From NCBI GenBank assembly GCA_002304925.1, contig DBPT01000018.1, positions 1 through 23,846 on the forward strand: DNA of 23,846 nucleotides, in the 5' to 3' direction. Source of the stretch: Prolixibacteraceae bacterium UBA1413 (GTDB lineage: Bacteria > Bacteroidota > Bacteroidia > Bacteroidales > Prolixibacteraceae). Of this stretch, positions 7,211 to 15,200 are shown piece by piece. The notes beneath the pieces were generated by a model. The model was not told where the DNA came from, did no database searches, and was given only the letters and a program-made list of their open reading frames with translations. Both the position numbers and the translations under genes were made by a program. The stretch's first letter is position 1; every line of letters begins with the position of its first letter.

Positions 7211-7232
7211 CCCCGCCGCAGAGCGGACGGGG
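7211..7232. terminator. G+C-rich hairpin downstream of dgt
   Basis: CCCCGCCGC and GCGG-A-CGGGG form a 9-bp stem with one bulged A and an AGA loop, 35 bases after the dgt stop. No T-run follows, so it may be a protective 3' structure rather than a complete intrinsic terminator. Confidence 0.4.
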
Positions 7233-7300
7233 AAACGAACCCCGTGAACCGGGATGAGTTCGACGGATTTCAGCACCAGACCTTCCATAATAAGCAAAGA

Positions 7301-7349
7301 CCAGGCATGAATGCTTACCTGGCACATAGAACGGATGTAGTCTATGTGC
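7301..7349. terminator. Two adjacent hairpins between convergent dgt and the AIM24-family gene
   Basis: CCAGG/CCTGG (7301-7322, with an inner GCAT/ATGC pair) is followed directly by GCACATAGA/TCTATGTGC (7322-7330 and 7341-7349, perfect 9-bp stem, 10-base loop). The strands of the second stem are followed at a distance by T-rich tracts on both strands, which fits a bidirectional terminator region. The rest of 7177-7390 shows no gene. Confidence 0.4.
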
Positions 7350-7390
7350 TAGCCGGAATTCAAAAAGCAACGAAATTGGGGAGTTTTTGT

Positions 7391-8161
7391 CTATCCTTCC
7401 AGGATCTTCCCCAGGAGTCCGGCGCCCCCCTCTTTCCGGGCATTTTTGCCGGAAACCGACAAACGGCTGATCAGCTTTGCAATGGGCATACTTTGCAGCC
7501 AAACCTTACCGCTGCCGCGAAGTGTTGCCAGGAAAATCCCTTCTCCCCCGAAAATCATGGACCGCAGGTTTCCTGCCTGTTCAATGGAGTAATCGATCTG
7601 GGGTTCAAATCCTACGATGCATCCGGTATCCACGCGTAGTGTTTCATTGTGCAGGGTTCTTTCAATCACGGTTCCCCCGGCATGAACAAAAGCTTTTCCG
7701 TTTCCCTGCAAGGTTTGCAGGATAAATCCCTCACCTCCGAAAAAGCCAGATCCCAACCTTCGGTTAAGGGTTACGGAGACCTTAGTCCCCAATGCTGCGC
7801 ATAAAAAAGCATCTTTCTGAACAATCACATGTCCGCCCAGTTCCTTCAGGTCAAGGGGGATGATGGTTCCCGGATAGGGAGCGGCAAAGGCGACCTTTCT
7901 CTTCTGATAAACCTGGTTGGTAAAATGGGTCATAAAAAGCGACTCGCCGGTAATGACCCGTGATCCGGCAGACAGCAGCTTGTCAAACAACCCTGCCCTG
8001 GGGTTGGTACCATCACCCATTTTGGCGGTGAAGTCCACCCCGTCTTCCATGTAGAGCATGGCACCGGCTTCCGCAATGACCGTTTCACCCGGGTCCAACT
8101 CAATCTCTACCAGTTGCACCCCTTCACCAACTATTCTGTAGTCAATTTCGTGTGATTGCAT
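7391..8161 (-). CDS. AIM24 family protein (TIGR00266-like)
   Basis: A 256-residue protein of the AIM24/TIGR00266 family, all-beta proteins with no known enzymatic activity. Typical features are ELDPGETVIAEAGAMLYME near the N-terminus, repeated glycine-rich turns such as GGEGFILQTLQGNGKAFVHAGG and GGEGIFLATLRGSGKVWLQSMP, and a C-terminal tail with basic and glycine residues. No signal peptide is present, so it is cytoplasmic unless anchored by partners. In yeast the family name comes from a mitochondrial inner-membrane protein; its bacterial role is unclear. It is a single gene, divergent from the pseudouridine synthase with 87 bases between. Confidence 0.9.
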   Translation of the reverse strand: MQSHEIDYRIVGEGVQLVEIELDPGETVIAEAGAMLYMEDGVDFTAKMGDGTNPRAGLFDKLLSAGSRVITGESLFMTHFTNQVYQKRKVAFAAPYPGTIIPLDLKELGGHVIVQKDAFLCAALGTKVSVTLNRRLGSGFFGGEGFILQTLQGNGKAFVHAGGTVIERTLHNETLRVDTGCIVGFEPQIDYSIEQAGNLRSMIFGGEGIFLATLRGSGKVWLQSMPIAKLISRLSVSGKNARKEGGAGLLGKILEG

Positions 8162-8248
8162 ATTCCCCTCATTTTAGATGATTGATGTACTTATTAAATT
8201 TAAATATAGGTATTTTTTACGACCTTTGCATTACAAAAAGGGACAAGC

Positions 8249-9418
8249 ATGAGAAGAGAAAATATGGGCGGGAGCAATTCTGGAAGAAGGGCAGCCAGGC
8301 GGGGACCGGGGGTGCCGGGTGCTGAGGGACCATCACCCAGGATTCCGCACGCATCCCGTTCCGCCGCGCGTTCCGCATCCCCTTCCGGCACAGGGGAAGA
8401 GGGCAGGCCCGGTGGTAGGGGAATAAAACGTTTCAGCGGTGCTGAAAAAGGGAGAATTGCCACCGGAAACCAGCCTGGCAAGAAGGTCGTCAGGCGGGAA
8501 GCCCCCTCTGAAAAACGGGCATTCCGCCGGGCTACCCTGGGTGAGGAACGGGCACGCGCCTCCAAACGCACCATGGAAAGGAAGACTTCGCATACCTCCG
8601 GGAAAAAGCTAGTTCTCAGAGGAGAGAAAAGGCCGACAAGAAGCCAGTTGTTGCGGGAACTGGGGCATACCACTGAAAGACAGGAAAAACTCCATACCCC
8701 GCTGAAGGAGGAACTGATCCGGCTCAACCGCTTTATTTCCAACGCCGGAGTATGTTCCCGCAGGGAAGCTGACAAATTCATTGCCGCCGGAGTGGTAAAA
8801 GTGAACGGACAAATCGTCACTGAACTGGGTACCAAAGTATCTCCCACCGACGAAGTGCGCTTCGATGACCAGCTGATCACTCCTGAAAGAAAAGTTTACG
8901 TACTGCTGAACAAACCCAAGGATGTGGTGACCACCACTGATGATCCTCATGCAGAACATACGGTCATGGAACTGGTAAAAGGGGCTTGCGAGGAAAGGAT
9001 ATACCCGGTGGGTCGACTTGACAGAAATACTACAGGCCTGCTGCTGCTCACCAACGACGGGGAATTATCGAAAAAACTAACCCACCCAAGCCACAAGGTC
9101 TCGAAAGTATACCAGGTCACCCTCGATAAAAGCGTTTCTGTTGCCGATATTAAAACAATTGCCAACGGCATAGAACTCGACGACGGATTCATCGCCGCCG
9201 ACGGCATCACCTTTGTCGAAGGTCAGGACAAAGACACCGTCGGCATTGAGATCCATTCGGGGAGGCACCGCATCGTACGCCGCATTTTCGAAGCATTGGG
9301 GTATCGCGTCAGGGCCCTTGACAGGGTTTCATTTGCCGGACTCACGAAAAAGAATCTTCCACGTGGTAAATGGAGACTCTTGTCGCCCAGGGAAGTCTCT
9401 TACCTCAAAATGAAATAA
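8249..9418 (+). CDS. rluB: RluB/RsuA-family rRNA pseudouridine synthase with long basic N-terminal extension
   Basis: A 389-residue enzyme predicted to isomerise a specific uridine in rRNA. Residues about 1-145 are low-complexity and rich in Arg, Gly and Ser. The S4 RNA-binding domain follows (LIRLNRFISNAGVCSRREADKFI...VKVNG). The catalytic domain holds the diagnostic GRLDRNTTGLLLLTNDG with the nucleophilic Asp, then the KVYQV strand, and IHSGRHRIVRRIFEALG. The conserved part is of normal size; the extension roughly doubles the N-terminal region and probably helps RNA contact. Extensions like this are common in Bacteroidota homologues. The start ATG follows GGGACAAGC. The exact target (23S position, as for E. 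coli RluB) is inferred from family only. Confidence 0.88.
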   Translation: MRRENMGGSNSGRRAARRGPGVPGAEGPSPRIPHASRSAARSASPSGTGEEGRPGGRGIKRFSGAEKGRIATGNQPGKKVVRREAPSEKRAFRRATLGEERARASKRTMERKTSHTSGKKLVLRGEKRPTRSQLLRELGHTTERQEKLHTPLKEELIRLNRFISNAGVCSRREADKFIAAGVVKVNGQIVTELGTKVSPTDEVRFDDQLITPERKVYVLLNKPKDVVTTTDDPHAEHTVMELVKGACEERIYPVGRLDRNTTGLLLLTNDGELSKKLTHPSHKVSKVYQVTLDKSVSVADIKTIANGIELDDGFIAADGITFVEGQDKDTVGIEIHSGRHRIVRRIFEALGYRVRALDRVSFAGLTKKNLPRGKWRLLSPREVSYLKMK

Positions 9419-9432
9419 CTGCTGTGCAGCAG
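9419..9432 (+). terminator. Small palindrome directly after the pseudouridine synthase stop codon
   Basis: CTGCTGTGCAGCAG begins at the first base after TAA and can fold into a 5-6 bp stem with a very small loop. It has no T-run and is weak as a terminator. The sigma-factor gene starts 49 bases later, so transcription may read through. Confidence 0.3.
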
Positions 9433-9480
9433 AAATCCTACTGTAATTTAAACCTGTTTCAGCATACATATTAACCTGGT

Positions 9481-9969
9481 TTGGAAAAGGAATTTTTGGA
9501 TATCGTAGGGGCCAACCAGGGAATTATCCATAAGGTATGCAATATCTATTGCGACGATGAGGAAGATCGGAACGATCTGTTCCAGGAAATTCTCGCCCAG
9601 TTGTGGAAATCGTACCCTTCCTTCAGAAAGGAATCGAAATTCACTACCTGGATGTACCGCGTCGCCCTGAACACCGCCATAACTTCCTTCAAAAAAATCC
9701 GCCGGCAGCCTGGATTCAACCGTCTCTCTGACCAGAACCTCCAGATTGCCGACGAAATGTCATCCTTGGAGATGGACGAAAATATCGCCCTGCTGAAACA
9801 AGCTGTTTCAAAACTCAGCGGAATCGAAAAATTGATCATTCTCCTTTTCCTTGAGAATAAAAACTACGAGGAAATCGCTGAAATTACGGGGATCACCCAG
9901 AATTACGTCCGGGTGAAAATGAACCGGATAAAAAAGAAGTTGAAATTACTGATGACTGCTGAAGATTAA
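9481..9969 (+). CDS. ECF-type RNA polymerase sigma factor (TTG start)
   Basis: A 162-residue sigma-70 family factor. Region 2 spans about residues 10-75 (CDDEEDRNDLFQEILAQLWKSYPSF, then FTTWMYRVALNTAI). Region 4 spans about 101-155 with the helix-turn-helix YEEIAEITGITQNYVRVKMNRIKKKL. The start must be the TTG at 9481: the same frame has a TAA at 9472-9474, and no ATG occurs before region 2. A TTG start may keep expression low. Five bases separate its stop from the next gene, which encodes a membrane protein and probably acts with it. The signal is unknown. Confidence 0.9.
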   Translation: MEKEFLDIVGANQGIIHKVCNIYCDDEEDRNDLFQEILAQLWKSYPSFRKESKFTTWMYRVALNTAITSFKKIRRQPGFNRLSDQNLQIADEMSSLEMDENIALLKQAVSKLSGIEKLIILLFLENKNYEEIAEITGITQNYVRVKMNRIKKKLKLLMTAED

Positions 9970-9973
9970 GGCT

Positions 9974-10645
9974 ATGGAATTAAAGGATCTGAAAAAAGCA
10001 TGGATCAGGGTGTCGGATGAATCCTCGGGAAAGCAGCAGCTAAATGAGGAACAGATAAAGGCCATGTTGGGCACTCGGACCAAAAGTCTGCTGGAAAAAA
10101 TTGAACGGAACATCAGGACCGGATTTGTGGTGATTCTGGTGATCATTGCGGCCATGCTGGCTGTCGACTATCTGACGGTAGCCCCATCGGGAATGACCTC
10201 TGACGGAAACAAGGTGCCGCGGTGGCTGTTTTTCCTTGACCTGGGGCTTAATCTGCTGATTATATCCCTTTTTGTCACCTTCCTTTTTCATTACTGGAAA
10301 ATCAGGCAACAGTGCAAAGGCGTTTGTGACCTCCGTCACACCCTGACAAAAACCATCGGCATACTTACCCTCTACCAGCGGATTTTTACGTTTCTCCTGG
10401 CAATCATCCTACTGATTTCGGCAACGGGATTTGCAGCCGGCTATTACACCAGCATCAACAACCACAACACTTCCGAGGGATTTTTCCTGACAGATCTGTT
10501 GATCGGGATTCTCCTGCTCATCCTGATTTCCGGGCTCCTCTTTTACCTGATCCGGTGGGTATTCCGGAGGGTTTACGGAAATTATCTCCGGGGGCTCCGC
10601 GACACCTTTGCCGAATTGAACGAAGTGGAAGAAGGGGACGATTGA
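9974..10645 (+). CDS. Four-helix membrane protein, probable sigma-factor partner
   Basis: A 223-residue protein with a charged N-terminal cytoplasmic part (MELKDLKKAW..., about 48 residues with predicted helices) and four hydrophobic segments near residues 50-68, 85-108, 137-158 and 172-196. The C-terminus is acidic. It has no recognised enzymatic motif. Its gene follows the sigma-factor gene by 5 bases, and the same pairing is common in Bacteroidota as I know them, so an anti-sigma or sensor role is the best guess. It lacks the classical zinc-binding anti-sigma motif (HxxxCxxC), so that role is inferred from position only. Confidence 0.7.
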   Translation: MELKDLKKAWIRVSDESSGKQQLNEEQIKAMLGTRTKSLLEKIERNIRTGFVVILVIIAAMLAVDYLTVAPSGMTSDGNKVPRWLFFLDLGLNLLIISLFVTFLFHYWKIRQQCKGVCDLRHTLTKTIGILTLYQRIFTFLLAIILLISATGFAAGYYTSINNHNTSEGFFLTDLLIGILLLILISGLLFYLIRWVFRRVYGNYLRGLRDTFAELNEVEEGDD

Positions 10646-10722
10646 CCTTGTCGGACCAGAGCCGGAAACAAAACCGGATGCACAACTCCCTTGCCTTCTC
10701 CTGTTCCAGGTTTATGCGATAC

Positions 10723-11547
10723 TCAGAAATTGAAATTGTCGGGATCAGCCCCAAAGCGGTGATGCCGGTCCAGACTGTCAATACTTAACATGTCCTCTTC
10801 TGACAATTCGAAATCGAAAACATCGATATTGGAGAGGATCCTTTCGGGGTGTACTGATTTGGGAATGGTGACGATCTGTTTTTGCAGCTCCCAGCGGAGG
10901 GTTACCTGAACCGGCGTTTTGCCATATTTGGCTGCCAGTGCCTGCAACACGGGAATATCATTCACCTTCCCCCGCATGATGGGGCTCCATGCTTCGAGTT
11001 GTATCCCCTGCGAACGGCAGAAGTTCTGTAGGGCAGGTTGCTGAAGATAGGGATGAAACTCCACCTGGTTTACCATCGGTTTCACCTTGCAATGAGGTAA
11101 TAGTCCCTCCAGATGATGCACGAGGAAGTTGCTCACCCCGATGGCCCTGATCCTGCCGGAGGCATAGATCTCCTCCATGGCCTTCCATGTTTCAACCGAA
11201 AGATCCCCTTTGGGCCAGTGAATCAGGTAGAGATCGATATAATCGGTATCCAGCCGCTCAATACTCTCTTCAAAGGCGTCAAAAGTAGTCTGATACCCCT
11301 GGTCCGAATTCCAGACCTTGGAGGTGATGAATATCTCTTTCCGGGGAATCCCGCTGCCGTTGACGGCTTTTCCCACTCCTCTTTCATTTCCGTAAACAGC
11401 TGCCGTGTCGATATGCCTGTATCCTGATTCCAGTGCTGTCAGGACAGCACCTTCAACCTCAAGACCCTCTTTACTCATAAATACTCCCAGGCCAAAAAGC
11501 GGCATTTGCAGACCGTTTGACAGGGTCACCGATGACTTAATATCCAT
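10723..11547 (-). CDS. Aldo/keto reductase
   Basis: A 274-residue NAD(P)H-dependent carbonyl reductase with a TIM-barrel fold. From the preferred ATG at 11547 (MDIKSSVTLSNG), the catalytic tetrad is D47 (GYRHID), Y52 (AAVYGNE), K77 (ITSKVWNSD) and H110 (YLIHWPKG). GVSNF and the C-terminal IPKSVHPERILSNIDVFDF cofactor segment are intact. It resembles the 2,5-diketogluconate reductase/YtbE branch. An upstream start 13 codons earlier would add residues not expected in the family. It is convergent with the sigma-factor operon and divergent from lysC. The in vivo substrate is unknown. Confidence 0.93.
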   Translation of the reverse strand: MDIKSSVTLSNGLQMPLFGLGVFMSKEGLEVEGAVLTALESGYRHIDTAAVYGNERGVGKAVNGSGIPRKEIFITSKVWNSDQGYQTTFDAFEESIERLDTDYIDLYLIHWPKGDLSVETWKAMEEIYASGRIRAIGVSNFLVHHLEGLLPHCKVKPMVNQVEFHPYLQQPALQNFCRSQGIQLEAWSPIMRGKVNDIPVLQALAAKYGKTPVQVTLRWELQKQIVTIPKSVHPERILSNIDVFDFELSEEDMLSIDSLDRHHRFGADPDNFNF

Positions 11548-11648
11548 AATACTACCCACTTTATCGATTATACGGGCAATATACACTTTTTTTCAAAACA
11601 AATTATTCCGAAGAAAAAACCTGTCCATCGGTAGTTTTTTAAAAATCG

Positions 11649-11656
11649 TAGTTTTG
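11649..11656 (+). promoter_or_regulatory. Putative -7 element for lysC-metF
   Basis: TAGTTTTG matches TAnnTTTG. The predicted transcription start is near 11663, leaving only about a dozen A-rich bases before the ATG at 11676. There is no room for an attenuator or riboswitch in such a short leader. Confidence 0.5.
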
Positions 11657-11675
11657 TATCGTCAAAAAAGAAAAA

Positions 11676-12926
11676 ATGAAAGTATTCAAATTCGGGGGAG
11701 CATCCCTGAAAGATGCCGCGGGCGTGCGGAATGTGGCATCCATTGTTGCGCAGTATGACAGTGACATGATCGTGGTGGCGTCGGCTATGGGGAAAATGAC
11801 CAATCTGCTGGAAGCGCTGGCGAAAGCCCATTTCAACGGGTGGGATGAGACCATGGAGATTTATGAAAAATTCCGCCGGTTTCACCTGGAATTGGCCGGG
11901 GAGCTCTTCGGATCGGAAACGGAGATCCCAGCTGCGGTTTTTAACATGCTTTCCGACATGGAAAACCGCCTCAGGATGCCCCCGTCACTCCTCTTTGATT
12001 TCGAATACGACCAGTTTGTCTGTTACGGGGAACTCCTCTCATCTTTGATTGTCAGTCTTTACCTCGAAACAGCAGGAATGACCAACCGATGGGTGGATAT
12101 CCGGTCAAGCCTGCGTACCGACGATAAATACCGGGATGCCTCCGTCAATTGGAAATGGACGGAGATGTTGGTAAACAACACCTTTCAGTTTAACGGCACC
12201 CGGATGTATGTCACACAAGGATTTATCGGCTCTACGGTGACCAATCTCACCACTTCGCTGGGCAGGGAAGGTTCGGACTATACCGCGGCCATCCTGGCAA
12301 GTCTGCTGAAAGCCGAAAGTGTCACCATCTGGAAGGATGTTCCCGGAGTACTCAATGCCGACCCCAAACAATATCAGGGGACGATCCTCCTGAAGGAACT
12401 CTCCTACCGCGAGGCCATTGAAATGACCTATTCGGGCGCTCAAGTCATCCACCCAAAAACTATGAAACCCCTTTATAACAGCAATATCCCTCTGTACGTA
12501 AGATCCTTCGCCAATCCCTCAGAACCCGGAACGGTGATTCATCAGGTGGATCATCCCCTCGAGCTCACCCCGGTATTCATCACCAAAGGGAACCAGGTGC
12601 TGATAACCTTTTCACCCTATGACTTTTCCTTTATATCGGCGGAAGATATCTCCAGGGTATTTGCCCTGCTTTCGGCCAAAGGGCTGAAAGTAAACCTGAT
12701 CCAGAAATCAGCCATTGACCTGAGCCTGCTTGTGGACGCCCCCGAACTGGGACTGGAAACCATCATGCTGGACTTAAGGAAAGATTATGAAGTGAAATAC
12801 AACACCGGACTGACCCTTGTCACCATACGCCATTACAACAACGAAACAATTGAGAGACTAACGGCCGGCAAGAAGATTTTCATTGAACAGTACAGCCGGC
12901 TTACCGCAAAAATTGCCGTGAATTAA
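11676..12926 (+). CDS. lysC: Aspartate kinase
   Basis: A 416-residue monofunctional aspartokinase that phosphorylates aspartate, the first step toward lysine, threonine and methionine. The N-terminal amino-acid kinase domain begins MKVFKFGGASL and includes TQGFIGSTVTNLTTSLGREGSDYTA and IWKDVPGVLNADP. The C-terminal quarter (from about residue 300) carries ACT-type regulatory segments (ITFSPYDFSFISAEDISRVFALLSAKGLKVNLIQ), so feedback control by an end product is likely, though which one cannot be read. It is not fused to homoserine dehydrogenase. Eleven bases separate it from metF, so the two form an operon. Confidence 0.92.
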   Translation: MKVFKFGGASLKDAAGVRNVASIVAQYDSDMIVVASAMGKMTNLLEALAKAHFNGWDETMEIYEKFRRFHLELAGELFGSETEIPAAVFNMLSDMENRLRMPPSLLFDFEYDQFVCYGELLSSLIVSLYLETAGMTNRWVDIRSSLRTDDKYRDASVNWKWTEMLVNNTFQFNGTRMYVTQGFIGSTVTNLTTSLGREGSDYTAAILASLLKAESVTIWKDVPGVLNADPKQYQGTILLKELSYREAIEMTYSGAQVIHPKTMKPLYNSNIPLYVRSFANPSEPGTVIHQVDHPLELTPVFITKGNQVLITFSPYDFSFISAEDISRVFALLSAKGLKVNLIQKSAIDLSLLVDAPELGLETIMLDLRKDYEVKYNTGLTLVTIRHYNNETIERLTAGKKIFIEQYSRLTAKIAVN

Positions 12927-12937
12927 AACGATAAAAA

Positions 12938-13891
12938 ATGAAAGTGACCGATGCCCTGGGCCTGACCGACAGTACCATGCTCTCTTTCGAGCTGCTTCCG
13001 CCGCTCAAGGGAAACGACGCCTCCCGGATTTACAGGACCATTGAAAACCTGCTGGAGTTTAATCCCCGGTTTATCAATATCACCACACACCGCGACGAGA
13101 TCGAATTCAGAGAGCGTCCCGACGGAACCATAGAACGTCGGGTGGTGCGTAAACGGCCGGGAACCGTCGCCATTGCCGCCTCCATCCAGCACAAATACGG
13201 AATCCCCGTAGTGCCCCACATCGTATGCGGAGGTTTCACCCGCAGCGAAACCGAACATGTCCTGATAGACCTCCATTTCCTCGGAATCAACAATGTGCTG
13301 GCTCTCAGAGGTGACGGGCTTAAGGGGGAACAGATATTCCGCCCCGAAACCGACGGAAATGCACACGCCAGCGACCTGGTCAGCCAGATTTCCAACCTCC
13401 GGAAAGGAATTTACCTGGATCCCGAACTGAAAAATACCACTCCCCTCGATTTCTGCATCGGGGTGGCGGGCTATCCCGAAAAACACGCGGAAGCCCCCAA
13501 TATGGAATCCGATCTGCTTTTCCTGAAAAAGAAAGTCGACGCCGGGGCTGACTTTATCGTGACCCAGATGTTTTTCGACAACAAAGTCTATTTTGACTTC
13601 GTGAAGAAATGCCGGGAAACGGGAATCACCGTTCCCGTAATTCCCGGGATAAAACCCATCGCACTGATGAATCAGTTGACAGTCCTGCCAAAGATTTTCA
13701 GCATCAACCTGCCCACAGCGCTTTCAAAGGCTCTCAGCCAATCCAGAACCGATGCCGATGCCCGCCGCGTGGGAACCGAATGGGCCATCCACCAGGCAAA
13801 AGAACTGATTGCCGCCCGGGTGCCCGGACTTCATATTTATACGTACGGCATCTCTGACAATGTTAAGGAGATCGCCAAGGCAGTTTTCTAA
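12938..13891 (+). CDS. metF: Methylenetetrahydrofolate reductase
   Basis: A 317-residue flavoenzyme reducing 5,10-methylene- to 5-methyltetrahydrofolate, the methyl donor for methionine synthase. Family signatures: SFELLPP with the catalytic Glu18, FINITTHRDE, ALRGDGLKG, CIGVAGYPEKHAEAPN, TQMFFDN and IPGIKPI. The FELLPP version and the insertion rich in Arg near residues 62-73 (ERPDGTIERRVVRKR) fit Bacteroidota homologues. It sits 11 bases after lysC and probably shares its promoter; both products lead to methionine. A minus-strand gene converges on it, with 28 bases between the stops. Confidence 0.93.
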   Translation: MKVTDALGLTDSTMLSFELLPPLKGNDASRIYRTIENLLEFNPRFINITTHRDEIEFRERPDGTIERRVVRKRPGTVAIAASIQHKYGIPVVPHIVCGGFTRSETEHVLIDLHFLGINNVLALRGDGLKGEQIFRPETDGNAHASDLVSQISNLRKGIYLDPELKNTTPLDFCIGVAGYPEKHAEAPNMESDLLFLKKKVDAGADFIVTQMFFDNKVYFDFVKKCRETGITVPVIPGIKPIALMNQLTVLPKIFSINLPTALSKALSQSRTDADARRVGTEWAIHQAKELIAARVPGLHIYTYGISDNVKEIAKAVF

Positions 13892-13919
13892 AGATCCCCT
13901 CCTCCATATCTCTGTTTTC

Positions 13920-15038
13920 CTATTCATACACCTTGCGACCCGTGATATCTTTCTGGAAAAGGGTGTGGGGGTCGTTGTAGAATTTCACGAAGTCATCGGC
14001 GGAAGGATTTCCCAGGTGGGGACCGAAAGGAGCGTGTGAAGCGCCGCGGGAGGGATTCCGCCAAACCAGCACGTAAGACAGGGGAACGGAGCGAAGGGGT
14101 TCCAACAGGGATGCTGTCCACCACTCTGGCTGTGTGGCAATGGGTCCCCCGGCTTCACTCACCGCGGCAATCTTGCCCCGTTCCGCAGCCAACCTGGAAA
14201 CGGTCTGAGCACAGCTTTTCAGCGTTTCCGGAAATCCAGGACCCCGGTCATAGAGGTCGAAAGCAAGCATATCGATGATGTCATCCCCGGGATAGCGTTC
14301 CAGGTACTCCTCTTCAGTGGAAAACCGGTCGGTGGAGTAGGCATAGAGAAGGTGGTGCAGGTCGCGGGTATCGCGCAGGTATTCCACGGTCATCCGCCAC
14401 AACGACTTGTACTCTTCAGCGGAACAGAGATTCCTGCCCCACCAGAACCAGCTGCCGGTATGCTCATGATAAGGACGGAAGATGACCGGGATCCCGGTTC
14501 CCTGGTCATTCTTCAGGCTCTTCAGAAAATCGGCCAGTTTATCAAGATATCCGAGATAAAAGTCATGTTTTTCGCCCCCGGGCAATACCGATTTCACCAC
14601 CGCAGCGGAAGATACATCCCAGGCCGTTCCACCGGTCAGGGGATTCCGCAGGTGCCAGCTGATGGTGTTGATACCTCCCCGTTGGTAGGTGATTCGGATC
14701 AATTCCCTGATCTTGTCGAAGTGGACCGAGTCGAGGCTGTAGGGAACTCCCAGTTCCAGATGGCCCAGTTCCCACCCGTATACGGCAGGGTAATCACCGC
14801 AGACATCCTTCACATCAGAACGGCCATCCTCGTACACCCAGCCCACCCCATAGGCCAGATCGTCCTGATGGCCGAACATCAACCCTTCCTGCTGAAGTTT
14901 CAGCATGTTCCGGTAGAGGTTAACGGTTTCCCGGGAAGCCCCCCGGTCAACGGGCATGGGTTGCGGAGTTCCGGCACATCCGGAAATAAAAAAGAGTGCA
15001 ATGACCAGCCCACAGAAATTATAAATTTTCTTCATCAT
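13920..15038 (-). CDS. Glycoside hydrolase family 26 lipoprotein (beta-mannanase-like)
   Basis: A 372-residue lipoprotein with lipobox ISGC (Cys21). The following AGTPQP has no acidic export signal, so it may face the periplasm. The GH26 barrel is complete: the acid/base E192 lies in RPYHEHTGSWFWWG and the nucleophile E295 in AAVSEAGGP. GHQDDLAYG near residue 56 and WHLRNPLTGG near 128 are also typical. By family it should cut beta-1,4-mannan or mannooligosaccharides. No other mannan-degradation gene (SusC/D pair, GH130, GH2) is visible here, so it is an isolated enzyme, perhaps part of a wider regulon. It is divergent from the radical SAM unit. Confidence 0.9.
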   Translation of the reverse strand: MMKKIYNFCGLVIALFFISGCAGTPQPMPVDRGASRETVNLYRNMLKLQQEGLMFGHQDDLAYGVGWVYEDGRSDVKDVCGDYPAVYGWELGHLELGVPYSLDSVHFDKIRELIRITYQRGGINTISWHLRNPLTGGTAWDVSSAAVVKSVLPGGEKHDFYLGYLDKLADFLKSLKNDQGTGIPVIFRPYHEHTGSWFWWGRNLCSAEEYKSLWRMTVEYLRDTRDLHHLLYAYSTDRFSTEEEYLERYPGDDIIDMLAFDLYDRGPGFPETLKSCAQTVSRLAAERGKIAAVSEAGGPIATQPEWWTASLLEPLRSVPLSYVLVWRNPSRGASHAPFGPHLGNPSADDFVKFYNDPHTLFQKDITGRKVYE

Positions 15039-15112
15039 CGGTTCACTTATTTTTTACAATCTGTTTTCCTGATAAAAATAAAGGATAATGTCACGATAAC
15101 CATCTTCCTCAA

Positions 15113-15120
15113 CAAAAATA
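15113..15120 (-). promoter_or_regulatory. Putative -7 element for the GH26 gene
   Basis: The minus strand reads TATTTTTG, matching TAnnTTTG. It predicts a transcription start near 15106 and an AT-rich leader of about 68 bases before the ATG at 15038. Confidence 0.4.
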
Positions 15121-15167
15121 ACAATCCGTTTGGTTTTAGGAAGCGTCGGTATTAAACCAGATCATTC

Positions 15168-15175
15168 TATATTTG
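15168..15175 (+). promoter_or_regulatory. Putative -7 element for the small lipoprotein/radical SAM unit
   Basis: TATATTTG matches TAnnTTTG. It would start transcription near 15182, about 19 bases before the ATG at 15201. Its position supports the small open frame at 15201-15425 being the first gene of the unit. Confidence 0.5.
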
Positions 15176-15200
15176 TCAAATTACAGAATCTAAACCTAAA

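Noticed and set aside
11548..11675. Riboswitch upstream of lysC (lysine or SAM class)
   Set aside because: The predicted leader is about a dozen bases, and no SAM or lysine aptamer-like stems are visible in the AT-rich gap.
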